Positions 1 through 9,646 of a stretch of DNA of 64,000 nt are shown here, piece by piece. The stretch comes from Cryphonectria parasitica EP155 (lineage: Eukaryota > Ascomycota > Sordariomycetes > Diaporthales > Cryphonectriaceae): contig NW_024468915.1 of assembly GCF_011745365.1 (NCBI RefSeq), forward strand, positions 1,156,653 through 1,220,652, in the 5' to 3' direction. Position 1 is the first letter of the stretch, and every line of letters starts with the position of its first letter. A program made the position numbers and the translations under genes. Under the pieces are notes generated by a model. That model did no database searches, was not told the DNA's origin, and saw nothing but the letters and a program-made list of their open reading frames with translations.

Positions 1-2559
1 GTCCTTGTATAGTTCTCCAAGAAGCTCCAATAGGCGCAGGAACTTGTCCTTCTCATCTCGAACCTCCACAATCTGAGTGATCTCAGGAGCTACGACACTC
101 TTGCCGCCAACGGTGATCTCCACAGGGTTCTTCAGGACCTTTTTTACCAAAGCGTCAATAATGCGCGGCATGGTCGCAGAGAAGAGAACAGTCTGGCGAT
201 CAGGTCGCACGTTGGCAAAGATCTTCATCACCTGAGGTTCAAAGCCCATGTCGAACATACGGTCAGCCTCGTCCAGAACAATGTACGTTGTGCGCTTGAG
301 GTTCACGACTCGGCCTTGGTTGGCTGCCAAAAGGTCGATGAACCGACCAGTCGTCGCAACGACGATGTCGGCTCCCGCTTTGAGCAGGGCTATCTGGTCC
401 TTGATTGGAGGTCCGCCATACGCACAAACAGCACGCAGATTCAGCGCCGAGAGGAATGGTTTGCAGTCTCGGAAAATCTGTGTCGCAAGCTCCCGAGTCG
501 GCGTGAGAATCAGACCAATCGGCCCATCATCTTTGACCGGGTCTTGGTCTTTGATGTGGCGGAACATGGGGAGCAGGAAAGCCATAGTCTTGCCAGATCC
601 TGTCTTGGCGACGCCGATGACATCCCGACCAGACATGATGACTGGCAGAGCCTGCATCTGAATGGGGGTTGGCTTTTCGTACCCCAGATTATCAACGACA
701 TTCAGGAGAGGCTGGGTCAAGCCGCAGTGGGACCACTTCTGAACCGGCTTTGGCACGTCCTTGCCCGAAACCTTGATGCCATCTAAGTCTAGACGGAGTT
801 CCTGGACCTCGGCATCCGTCATCTGACTGAGCTCGTAGGGCTCGAACCAAAAGTTCTTCCTGATGGTGTTGAGCTCAATCTTGCTGTAGTCAATGGCGGG
901 GATATCCTTTTTCTTCTTCTTTGCGGCAATAGCGAGAATCGAGCCAGGGTTATCGTCCCCCTTGTCCATGTAGTCAAATTCGTCGTCCGAGAAGTAGACC
1001 TCTGGTTCCTTTGTCTGGGCATCCATGATCTTCTTGCGACCACTCGCCTTGGTGGCGGGCTGGTCTTCAAGCCCTCCCATGAAGGCATCCAAGGGGTCAA
1101 CGTCTTCTTCATCAACATCCATGGGTTCAACATCCGCTCCGACCTCAGCTGCGGCCGGCAGGTCAGGCTCGGGCGCCTGCCCGTTTGTATCGGGGGCGGC
1201 GGGCTTCTCCTCCTCTGCCTCGTCAACCTGCATGGCCATGCTCTGCTGCAATATCCTCTCTTCGCGTCGCTCATGAGCTGCTCGAGCAGCAGCCGCCGCC
1301 TCCTCCTCCGTGCCGGCAAAGTTGTCACCGTCCAAATCGGATTCGTCCTCTTCGTTAGCAAAGGGTGCAGCATCCGCCTCTTCCAAAGATAAGTCAGGAA
1401 GTTTTGCTAACTTGCGCTTCGACGTTTCCTCATCGTCCAACACCAACTTCCGCTTGGCCGCTGGTTTGTCGCCGTCGAGACCTGTCTTCTGAAACCCGAA
1501 CCTGCTGATTGCACTGCCGGTGCGTAGCGTAGATGCTACATGTCCTCTGTCAGTATGTGATTTCACGTATGCCAAAGATGGGCGCTGAGCGGCCAGCTGG
1601 AGAGGGTACTCACCTGCTGAGGCGGTGCTCTTGACTGGTTTCTCAGAAGATGGTGTTGGGGCACCTGGGATAGCGCCTAGAGCCGCGGGAGAATGGTGGC
1701 GAGCCGCCGACTTCTTCGCAATGGCCTTGGGGTCGAATTTGCCCGTATAAGACACAGTCGGAGACGCCTCCTGGCTCTCTTGCGGCGTGCTTGGAGAGGC
1801 AACAGCAGGGGTGGCCAGAGGCGAGGGTATGGCAGTCGGAGTACCGCTGGCCCTGCCGTCCATCTCGGCGAGAAGTTTGCGTGTGCTGCTAGCATCTGTA
1901 TCCTTGGTGGCCTGCTTTGATGTGAGGGTCTTCTTTTTCCAAGCCTCAAGTTTAGCAAGTCGTTCGGCTTGTTTGTCACTCTGTGCTTGAGCTTGGGTTT
2001 GTGCGGACTTAGCGGCCTGTCGAAGATGGTCAGCACGGCGAGTACGACAGAGAGGACACTCGAGAGGGGGAGGGGAGAGACCAACTTCAGCTTCTTTGGT
2101 GGGAGCAGCTTTGCCAGTGGAGGTCGTGCCCCTCTGCCGAGCATCATCATTCCTGCTCCGCGATGTCACCGAGTCCACAGTGTCTTCTCGACGGCTGCGG
2201 CCCGGAGACTCATCCCTCCTGGGGCGAGCATCGCGGCTCCTCTCACGGCGACGGGGCGGGGATCTGTCCCGGGAGCGGCGCCTGTCCCTGTCCCTGAACG
2301 AGCCTCCATCTCTCCGCCCGCCCCTACTGTAACTGTCGTCTCGATCCCGCCTGTCTATTGAGCGTTCCTGGCGACGGTAAGAATCTCGGTCCCTGTCGTA
2401 CGAGTCTCGATATCGACCTGGGCTGCGGCTGCGACGACGATCTCGGGCCATGTCCCTCCTGCCCCTGTCGCGGTCGCGATCACGATCCCGTCTATCGTCA
2501 TGGCGGCTTCCTCGGCTTCCTGCAGGAGATGGTGAGCGCGATGTTCTGTGGCGAGCCAT
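1..2559 (-). CDS. prp5: Pre-mRNA-splicing ATP-dependent RNA helicase Prp5, 3' end cut by window
   Basis: Spliceosomal DEAD-box ATPase that acts in the nucleus when the U2 snRNP joins the branch site. Exon 1 is 2559-1614 and exon 2 runs from 1535 off the left edge; the 78-nt intron (GTGAGT...TAG) restores frame. Residues 1-115 are rich in RS, RD and RRR dipeptides, as in Prp5 N-termini, followed by a charged linker with LEAWKKK near 205 and an acidic stretch. The helicase core starts with an FWFEPYELS segment and a Q-motif (PTPIQ), then AKTGSGKT (K631), PTRELA, DEAD (737-740) and SAT. The C-terminal RecA domain is outside the window. The motif normally written TPGR reads TTGR (710-713). Start chosen as the first ATG of an open frame; it is 1,025 bp from the divergent HMG gene. 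Family assignment is firm; exact N-terminal exon limits are inferred. Confidence 0.93.
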   Translation of the reverse strand, partial: MARHRTSRSPSPAGSRGSRHDDRRDRDRDRDRGRRDMARDRRRSRSPGRYRDSYDRDRDSYRRQERSIDRRDRDDSYSRGGRRDGGSFRDRDRRRSRDRSPPRRRERSRDARPRRDESPGRSRREDTVDSVTSRSRNDDARQRGTTSTGKAAPTKEAEVGLSPPPLECPLCRTRRADHLRQAAKSAQTQAQAQSDKQAERLAKLEAWKKKTLTSKQATKDTDASSTRKLLAEMDGRASGTPTAIPSPLATPAVASPSTPQESQEASPTVSYTGKFDPKAIAKKSAARHHSPAALGAIPGAPTPSSEKPVKSTASAGEYPLQLAAQRPSLAYVKSHTDRGHVASTLRTGSAISRFGFQKTGLDGDKPAAKRKLVLDDEETSKRKLAKLPDLSLEEADAAPFANEEDESDLDGDNFAGTEEEAAAAARAAHERREERILQQSMAMQVDEAEEEKPAAPDTNGQAPEPDLPAAAEVGADVEPMDVDEEDVDPLDAFMGGLEDQPATKASGRKKIMDAQTKEPEVYFSDDEFDYMDKGDDNPGSILAIAAKKKKKDIPAIDYSKIELNTIRKNFWFEPYELSQMTDAEVQELRLDLDGIKVSGKDVPKPVQKWSHCGLTQPLLNVVDNLGYEKPTPIQMQALPVIMSGRDVIGVAKTGSGKTMAFLLPMFRHIKDQDPVKDDGPIGLILTPTRELATQIFRDCKPFLSALNLRAVCAYGGPPIKDQIALLKAGADIVVATTGRFIDLLAANQGRVVNLKRTTYIVLDEADRMFDMGFEPQVMKIFANVRPDRQTVLFSATMPRIIDALVKKVLKNPVEITVGGKSVVAPEITQIVEVRDEKDKFLRLLELLGELYKD

Positions 2560-3583
2560 CTTCGTATTTTTGGCTGGCTCAGCACGGTGAGTATCAGTAC
2601 TTTTTTTTCTTCTTGCTTTGCTTTTTCTGCCTTGGCGGGCAGAACCTAAACGAGTCAGAAGAGCTCGACACAGGAATGTCTCGGTCAGGTCTGTGTCTCC
2701 GCAGGTCGACTTTTGCCCTGAGCCGACGTCAGACCTAGAAAACGTTTGATGTGAAACAACGTCCACCAGAGAGGATATGGACACTGCGCAGAAAGGCTAA
2801 TGGTCGACAGAAGGACGTTGTTGCGATAGACAGATTTATTGAAAGTGGGACGTCAATGGCGGACAAGGCACCATGGCGGGATGGGGTCCCGCGTGCTGCT
2901 TTCTTGCATGGCACAAGGGGGTGGAGCCAGCCACTGTCGAACGTTTTGGCAGAGACGGTAAGGACCCGTTTTGGATTCACCGTCTTGCCCCTAGGAAGTT
3001 TTGCCGAAACGGTCATCGCCCATTGCGACAGAGGTGGGTCCGCTAAGGGCTGAAGAGCAGCCAATCATGAAGCTGTCCAGGAAGGAGCTTCATGCGTCAC
3101 ATCACCAAAAGCAGCCAAGCAGAGGAAGAAGCAACACTGCTAGCAAGAACCAGCCCTTGCTTCCCCCCCCTCCCCCCCAAGGGACAAAGAGTTGGCAGTA
3201 GTCACCCCCCAAAGCAAAGTCTCAGGCTAACAAACAGTAGGCCGCAATAACACAACCACGCAATAAAACCAGGGGCTGGGTCAGGAGCCCCAATAGCATA
3301 GCATAGCATAGCAAAGCAAAGCACCCTCGACCCTCCCCCCGGCCCACTCCCATTCACAGTCCGCATTACAGGGCAGGGCAGGAAGGAAAGAGAGAAGGTC
3401 TCGCAACACCCCAACCCAATCATCAGCTCCACTCTTCCATTTCATTCATCAATCAACTTCACACCTCGTGCCCCTCCCTCTCCACATCACAGCAGCAGTG
3501 CAATCGATCGATTCTTCGCTCGCCCACCCTCAAACATCGTACACCCACGCCACCCACCAGCAATCGCCTGCTCCCTTACCATC
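2560..3583. promoter_or_regulatory. Shared intergenic region between divergent prp5 and mtHMG genes
   Basis: About 1 kb without a supportable gene. It must hold both 5' leaders and promoters. Visible are a C-rich stretch at 3164-3178, an ATAGC-type short tandem repeat near 3293-3322 and pyrimidine-rich DNA just before the HMG start. No TATA box or operator could be assigned. Confidence 0.5.
3293..3322. repeat. Short tandem repeat (AGCAT/AGCAA units)
   Basis: Five-base units alternate between AGCAT and AGCAA in the leader region of the HMG gene. It looks like a simple microsatellite with no visible function. Confidence 0.7.
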
Positions 3584-4572
3584 ATGCTGATGACTACCAT
3601 GCAATCTGCGGTGGCCCAGGCCCTGCGCGGCTGTGGTCTCACCATCACCTCGCGTGCCATCGTCGCCCGCCGGAGCTTCCTGGTTGCGCCCAGCTACAGC
3701 AGGGCTCGTCTCGCCGTCCGAGGGTACGCCACGGCGACCGCGACCCAGAAAGCCACAACTACGCGTGCCGCTAAGAAGCCCGCGGCCAAGAAGACCACCA
3801 CCACCACCACCCGCAAAGCTGCAGCTGGCACCACCAAGAAGGTGGCCGCGTCCAAGAAACCCAAGGCAAAGGCCAAGGCCAAGGCGCCTGCCCCGAAGAA
3901 GAAGAAGGTGGTGGACCCAGAGAAGAAGAAGGCTGAGCTCAAGAAAGAGCTCAAGAAGATAGCCCTTCTCCACAAAGAGCCCAAGAAAGAAGCCCTCAAC
4001 AGCTGGCAGGTCTACCTCTTCGACCACATCAAGGGCGACAAGACCCTCGGCAAGGAAAACTTTGGTCCCAAGCTCAAGGAGCTTTCCGCTGCCTACAAGG
4101 ACCTCCCCGCGGCTGAGCTTCAGGTAAGCCGTCCTGCGCTCCACGTGCTCGTCATGCATCATTCGCGTTTGTCCCTCTTCCATACTGACCCCCTCGATAG
4201 CGCCTCGACCAGCGTTCTCAGCAGAACAGGATCAAGAACGCCGCCAACTACAAGCAGTGGGTGGAGAGCCACTCGGTCGCTGATATACACGCTGCGAACA
4301 ATGCCCGCCGGCGCCTTATCTATAGCTTTGGCATGAAGCTCACCCCCAGCAAGATCGTTGACGAGCGTAAGCCCAAGCAGCCCGCGACCGCCTTCAGCCA
4401 GTATATCAAGTCCAGAAACGGCGTCTTCGCCACCGGCAACGCTCGCGACAACATGAAGCAGCTGAGCGCCGAGTGGAGGGCACTCTCGCTCTCCGATAGG
4501 AAGCCGTACTCGGACCTCTACGCTGCAGAGGCGGTCAAGTACCGGCGCGAGCAGGAGAGAGTCGGTCTGTGA
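3584..4572 (+). CDS. Mitochondrial HMG-box DNA-binding protein (Abf2/TFAM-like)
   Basis: Probable mtDNA packaging protein of 303 aa. Exons 3584-4123 and 4201-4572; the intron is GTAAGC...GATAG with ACTGAC as branch site, phase 0. The N-terminus (about 50 aa; rich in Arg, Ser and Ala with almost no acid, ending RGYATA) is a typical matrix presequence. A long Lys/Ala/Thr linker (55-135) precedes HMG box 1, which begins near EALNSWQVYLFDHIKG at about 142 and is split by the intron. HMG box 2 starts at PKQPATAFSQYIKSRNG near 248 and ends close to the C-terminus. Two boxes plus a targeting signal match fungal mtHMG proteins related to yeast Abf2. If the intron is retained, the frame continues into unrelated residues, so the spliced form is preferred. 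The alternative, a nuclear HMG protein, is less likely given the presequence. Confidence 0.88.
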
Positions 4573-5165
4573 GACGAGCGGAGGTAATCATGCGGGAAAC
4601 CAGTATACCTTAGGTGGTTTGAAGAAGAAAAGGAAAAAAGAGAAGAGTAAACTCTCGGGACAAGCTCGCTTGCTCTCAAAAAAAATCAAAAAAATCAAAA
4701 AAATCAAGGGGTCATCGTCCGTCTTGAGCGATCCGACTGCACGTATTGTGGCTGGTTTTGAGTAGCTTTTGGAAGGTTCTTGCGGTATCCATGTACGAAT
4801 AGTATTCATCGATTTCTTTCTACGACAGTTGGTTCATCTGGACTAGAGGTGTTTCCTTTCTTTATCTCCTTTTCTTTTTCTCTTCTTCTTTTCGTTATGC
4901 GGCTACGGTAGATGAGTGTCGGCGACTTTATGAGCTTAGGACCATCAACAAGTGTGAAACCTCATTTGTCAAGACCAAACAGTAAATTTCGGATGACGAT
5001 GCTGTCGCATGATCAATACAATATCATGGAAGGGAATGCATTGATTCAAACGCCTATGCCATATGCTAATTCGGATTTTGCACCAAACAATGCTGAGCCG
5101 CCACACCATTATTCATGCAACGTCCAAAAGACGTCAGCAAGTGGTGTCCAGTTCGTTGCCAACAA
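4573..5165. other. Intergenic, convergent 3' ends
   Basis: Holds the 3' UTRs of the HMG gene and of the minus-strand gene at 5166. Apart from an A-rich tandem repeat at 4676-4707 and a pyrimidine tract near 4855-4890, I see nothing in it. Confidence 0.6.
4676..4707. repeat. Tandem TC(A)7-8 repeat in 3' UTR
   Basis: Three consecutive units of TC followed by seven or eight A, about 105 bases past the HMG stop codon. It may lie in the 3' UTR or polyadenylation zone, which is inference. Confidence 0.75.
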
Positions 5166-6587
5166 TCAATCCAAGATGCTCTTATTGCCCCTTGGCCCCA
5201 TGATGACCAGTACCTCCCCAGCACCATCATACCAAGAGACCTCCATGAGCTTCAGGCGGCGGTAGCTCGCCACGTACAGGAGGATATACAGCTCCCCCGC
5301 GATGTGCTCCCACCCGTAGAGCCGGATCCAGCGCCAGCCCCCGTCTCGACACGCCCTCGTGCCCCAGCCCGCCCCGTTGTCGCGACGGATGAAATTGCCC
5401 AGAAACCCCCACGTCTCGACCTTGGCCTCGTGGGGCCACCCGTCCATGTCCAGCGCCCAGTAGCCCCGCTCAAACGGCTGCATCTCACGGGCCTGGAAGT
5501 GAGGCCTGTAGCGGTTCTTCATGCTGAACTTCTCGCAAAAGTCCTGCAGGTAGACTGGGGCACGGGGCTCGAGCCTGTGGTTGGCTGCGGGCGGCTCCGC
5601 CGAGACCAGCTCGACAGTGTCGCTCCAGTCTGTGTTCTGGAGCCCGGCGCCGGCGGCCATGTTGTCCGGCTGGCCGTGCCGGGAGAGCATGAGCTGCTTA
5701 GCTCCCCGTGGCAACACGTCACTGATGCTCCGGCTCAGGGCCTGGCCCACTGCTATGGGAGGGTTCGGTTTATGTCGCTTGGACAATGGCGGTGCAGAGT
5801 CTGCTCGCTCGAGAGGCTGGGTAGAGGGTATGATGACATCGTCAACCACAGACCTCAACTCTTGGCTCGACTGCGCGGGATATGGTGACCTGACTCTCGA
5901 CTCTTTGGAGAATGAGAGTTGAGGCGGTGGAGCACCTTTCAACTGCAGCGGGCTTGACGGCACTTGCGTCACACGGACCTCATCAGGACCGCCATCTGAA
6001 GTCAAGATGGACTCTTGTTCCACAGCAGGTGCTGGCGGATTGCTGCCATCTTCATTGCCATCCTCAGCTACAACACCATCATGGGCAAGCGCCATAGTCA
6101 CATCACCTATCCCTTCATCAAAAGTGCTTTCTCTTGTCCCCACAACTTCTTGTGATGATTCTGACAAAGGTTGGTGCATCGTCTGCAGATAGTAGTTCAA
6201 CACTCTGGTCGGAGTAGTAAAGGCAGCCATGCTGATGTCGTTGTCAGGCATCGAGTCCTCGACCTCGCTGGGCGGCTGAACCCATGAGTCTTGGGACTCG
6301 GATCCATGCTGCTGTGAAGCACTCTGTCCATACTCTTGCGAATGCGATCCTGCTGCCGAAGGCCTAATGTTTCCCCAGACACTTCTGAAAGAGGCTTGTG
6401 GGGATTCTAGCTCAGCAGCAGGCGGTGCAGCATGGATGTGTGATAATGCCTCAGGTGCAGCAGCCAGTTCCGTCTTTCTGTCTGGCACAAAGTCTAGGTA
6501 GGCTGATGCCAGTGCTCTGTAGGCTGCATCATCTTTGGAGGTGCTGGGTGCAGTGATGTGCACCAGTATCTCGACTTCCTTGGCCAT
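5166..6587 (-). CDS. Conserved fungal protein of unknown function, 473 aa
   Basis: Single uninterrupted exon. I do not recognise a named domain. The N-terminus (MAKEVEILVHITAPS, then RYxA-like YRALASAYLDF) and the aromatic C-terminal third are the parts that look constrained: residues about 345-440 hold YRPHFQAREMQPFERGYW, followed by many Trp/Tyr residues (WGFLGNFI, GWRWIRLYGWEH). The middle (about 60-330) is Ser/Pro/Gln-rich and probably disordered. No signal peptide or membrane segment is visible, so a cytosolic or nuclear protein is inferred. Comparable proteins are familiar to me as uncharacterised entries of filamentous ascomycetes, but I cannot assign a function. It is divergent to erg26, with 480 bp between the starts. 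Confidence 0.75.
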   Translation of the reverse strand: MAKEVEILVHITAPSTSKDDAAYRALASAYLDFVPDRKTELAAAPEALSHIHAAPPAAELESPQASFRSVWGNIRPSAAGSHSQEYGQSASQQHGSESQDSWVQPPSEVEDSMPDNDISMAAFTTPTRVLNYYLQTMHQPLSESSQEVVGTRESTFDEGIGDVTMALAHDGVVAEDGNEDGSNPPAPAVEQESILTSDGGPDEVRVTQVPSSPLQLKGAPPPQLSFSKESRVRSPYPAQSSQELRSVVDDVIIPSTQPLERADSAPPLSKRHKPNPPIAVGQALSRSISDVLPRGAKQLMLSRHGQPDNMAAGAGLQNTDWSDTVELVSAEPPAANHRLEPRAPVYLQDFCEKFSMKNRYRPHFQAREMQPFERGYWALDMDGWPHEAKVETWGFLGNFIRRDNGAGWGTRACRDGGWRWIRLYGWEHIAGELYILLYVASYRRLKLMEVSWYDGAGEVLVIMGPRGNKSILD

Positions 6588-7067
6588 CTTGGTTGTCTGC
6601 CAGAAAAGTGAATGTCATCGCTCATATTGTATGGTGGTGAGAGCCTTGTGAGCTGTGCATGGATGGGAGCAGATTAGTCGAGTGGGAATGATGAGCCAGC
6701 ATCTGCTTGTATAATGTGTAGTCGTGTGTGGTCATCAAGGTGAGGAGTCAAGAGTTACAGTGGTACTTCAAGTATTTTGTTACCTAAGTACATACGAGTA
6801 CAACTATTACTACTGCATGTTGCTGCCGAGAACACAGAAGTGTTAGTTGGTGGTGGGGGGCGCTAGAAGTGACAGAGGGGGACCTCGCCAGCTTTCGTCA
6901 TGCCCCTGAAGGTGACCTGCATGGGCCCAAAACCCAATTGCAGCTGCTAAGTACCACCAACCGACCAGCCCATACAGAATTGTCTGCACATACATACCAC
7001 CTCTCCTTTCCCTTCTCCTCCTCCTCGTCCCCTTGAAGAAAAAGAAGAAAAAAAGGGCATCAACACA
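6588..7067. promoter_or_regulatory. Divergent promoter region, unknown gene / erg26
   Basis: 480 bp between two start codons on opposite strands. A pyrimidine-rich tract (CCTTTCCCTTCTCCTCCTCC, near 7008-7030) precedes the erg26 start, as is common in fungal core promoters. No specific binding site was identified. Confidence 0.5.
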
Positions 7068-8292
7068 ATGACCTCAAAGGGGAAGCATGGTCTGGGCAGC
7101 GTCCTAGTTACCGGTGGCTGCGGCTTCCTAGGCCACCACATCGTACGGGTTCTCCTGCGCGACTGGGACACCACCGCCGTCACCGTGGTCGATCTGCGGT
7201 GCGAGCGCAACCGGCGGCCCGAGTCGGACGGCGTGCGGTACATTGAGGCCGACATCACGGACGCCGCCAAGGTTGCCGCCGTGTTCAAGGACGTGAAGCC
7301 CGAGGCTGTCATCCACACCGCGTCGCCACCCTCGCAGGGCGCTTCCGCAGCCTCCAATGAGCTGTTCCGGAACGTCAACATTCACGGCACCCAGAATATT
7401 GTCGACGCATGCCAGGAGGCTGGTGTAAAGGCCCTCGTGTACACGAGCTCCGCAAGCGTGGCGAGCGACAATGTCTCTGACCTGATCAATGCCGACGAGA
7501 GGTGGCCGGTGCCGAGGGGAAAGGACCAGACCGAGTACTACTCCGAGACCAAGGTGAATAAAACCTCCAAAACAGAAGAAGATAGACACCCTGCTCCGCG
7601 CTTGGGAAATATATCCCTTCAGCAAGACTATGAATCCTGACACCACATGTGTATGTGCGTAGGCTGCCGCAGAAGAGATCGTCCTCAAGGCCAACCGCGC
7701 CGATAACTCCAAATTCCTGACCACCTCGATCCGCCCCGCCGGCATCGTCGGAGAGGGCGACGTCCAGGCGCAGTACCACATCATCAACATCTACCTCTCG
7801 GGCCGCAGCGGCTACCAGATCGGCAACAACGACAACCTCTTCGACTTTACCTACGTCGAGAACGTCGCGCACGGCCACCTGCTCGCGGCGCACGCCCTCC
7901 TGCTCACGCACAAGGCCGGGACCCAGCCCCTCGAGCACGAAAAGGTCGACGGCGAGGTCTTCATCATCACCAACGACAGCCCCGTCTACTTTTGGGACTT
8001 TTGCCGCCTCATCTGGAACGCGGCCGGCAGCCCGCACGGGCTGGAGCATGTCTGGACTATCTCCAAGGAACTGGGCATGCTGCTTGGCCTGTGTAGCGAG
8101 GTCGCGTGCAAGTTACTGGGGAAGAATCCTACGTTCAACAGGCAGAGGATTATCTATTCGACCATGACGAGGTATTTCTGCATTGACAAGGCCAAGAGGA
8201 GGCTGGGCTATCGGCCCCTCATCAGTCTGGAGGATGGCATGAGAAGGTCCGTCAAGTGGACAATGGAGCAGCAAGCTGCCAGCGAAAAGTAG
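7068..8292 (+). CDS. erg26: Sterol-4-alpha-carboxylate 3-dehydrogenase (C-3 sterol dehydrogenase)
   Basis: ER-associated enzyme of ergosterol synthesis. It oxidises and decarboxylates the C-4 carboxysterol made by Erg25, with NAD(P)+. Exons 7068-7553 and 7663-8292 give 371 aa, the usual length. It is an extended short-chain dehydrogenase/3-beta-HSD type: the nucleotide-binding TGGCGFLG lies at 15-22, the acidic end of beta-2 is VVDLR, and catalytic Ser lies in VYTSSASV. The active-site YxxxK is YSETK (Tyr158, Lys162), and the intron (GTGAAT...CGTAG) begins directly after the Lys codon. RPAGIVGEGD and FDFTYVENVAHGHLLA in exon 2 are characteristic of the Erg26/NSDHL family. A hydrophobic stretch near 300 (ELGMLLGLCSEVACKLLG) may be the membrane contact. 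Assignment is strong. Confidence 0.93.
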
Positions 8293-8795
8293 CAAAGAGG
8301 CGATAGTAAATTTATGGATGAAAAGAGAGAGAAAGGGAAAGGGGGAGGGGGGCGGTTCCAGCATCGTCAGTAAGATCTGGCATATGAGCTTTAATCGACG
8401 ACTTCATGTATATAGCAGACGAATATTGCAGCATCAACACGATACAAATGTCAAATAAAAAGTCTACGTCTTACGAAGTGAAAAGCGCAAACGGCACTCA
8501 ACGTCTGAAATTCAATCGGTGCTAGCCAGCGGGCAGACAGGTTCTCGTCCCGATATGGACAAAACATACATCAGGCCGGGTGCTGCAGTATATAGTCGAC
8601 AACACTACAACTACTATGGTTTTTCTCAACATCATGAACACTTCCTATCCATCCACCCTTAAACATCATCCGCCTGCCTCTGATACTCGATCTTTGGTCC
8701 GTGCTTGACCACACAGCCTGTTAGAGATGGATCATGTCATATTTTCGACTGACTAGATGTCTCAAGAGTATCTTCTTGCCTGAGCGTGACATAAG

Positions 8796-8818
8796 ACACA
8801 CACACACACACACACACA
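8796..8818. repeat. (AC)n microsatellite
   Basis: Uninterrupted AC dinucleotide run of about 11 units in the intergenic region. Confidence 0.95.
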
Positions 8819-9315
8819 TGCAAACACAGCCACACACAGCCACCCGCCGACGACCCAAAATTGTGCATTCCCCTCTTCTGTCCCCCTAAGCTGACTCAGG
8901 ACCCTAGGATAGGAACCCTCCTCAAGACGAGGACTACTGTGTCCCAAGAGCAGAGTCGAGACACAAGACATCAAAACGCTAGAAACCCATCCCTTCCCCT
9001 CCACCGCCGGGGAAAAGACGTAGAACAAAACTTCATGGGACCTCCTCCCCTACACTGCCCTTGCTGAAAGAGAAGAGGAGGAAAAAGCACGTCGAACCCC
9101 TTGCTCTCAAGTCAAAAGAGATATAAAACAAAAAGTTGTTGGCTCTCAAAAGAGAAAAGAAAATAGGATAAAAATGGGAATCGAAGATGGGAGGGTGGAC
9201 GCAACTGACTTTGTTCTTTTTGTTCTTTTTTCTTCGGGGAGTAAACGACGACAGGCAACACCATGCGCACATGAAACACATAACTTCATTCAGGCCGGCC
9301 ATTTCTGCCATCTCA

Positions 9316-9333
9316 CCCCCCCGGGGGGGGGGG
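9316..9333. repeat. C7G11 homopolymer junction
   Basis: Seven C directly followed by eleven G, so 14 bases form a perfect inverted repeat. It could be a hairpin or G-quadruplex-prone site, or a sequencing artefact. Confidence 0.8.
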
Positions 9334-9646
9334 AGAAACTATGTTGATGGGGAGACATAGGAGGCAGCCAAGGTGGTATAAGGAAAAGAAAAGTTTTTTT
9401 TCAAGAGGGAAGGGGGCGGGGGAATAAGTACCAAGACCCAAAGGACAAAGTCAACGAAACGCCGCCAGCGATGCTTTGAATAATGCCCGCCCAACCCCGT
9501 TCCACCATAAGCCAAGCGGTGGCTATTCTAGATCGTCGGATTATAAACACGAAGGGGGTCTGAAGGATTGGTTTGTTGTGGATAGTTGCCCGAGGCAATA
9601 AGAAGAGGAGAATCCCCTTTTCGCCAGAGAGAGATGAGATCTTATC

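Larger units (their letters stand above)
8293..9646. other. Intergenic between convergent erg26 and lrg1
   Basis: 1.35 kb with no supportable gene. It contains a (CA)n microsatellite at 8796-8818, a C7G11 tract at 9316-9333 and A- or T-rich simple stretches around 9120-9240 and 9385-9400. It presumably includes long 3' UTRs. Confidence 0.55.

Noticed and set aside
1693..2361. Several open frames overlapping the Prp5 N-terminus on both strands
   Set aside because: They are shadows of the Arg/Ser-rich prp5 coding sequence, whose own frame is continuous from 2559 to 1614.
4912..5888. Plus-strand open frames antisense to the 473-aa gene
   Set aside because: They overlap the better, single long minus-strand frame that has a conserved-looking C-terminus.
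8651..8716. Minus-strand 19-codon open segment after a good CTAACAG acceptor (reads GCVVKHGPKIEYQRQADDV, stop)
   Set aside because: It looks like a small last exon, but no upstream coding exon was found on the minus strand between 8717 and 9646, so it is probably chance.
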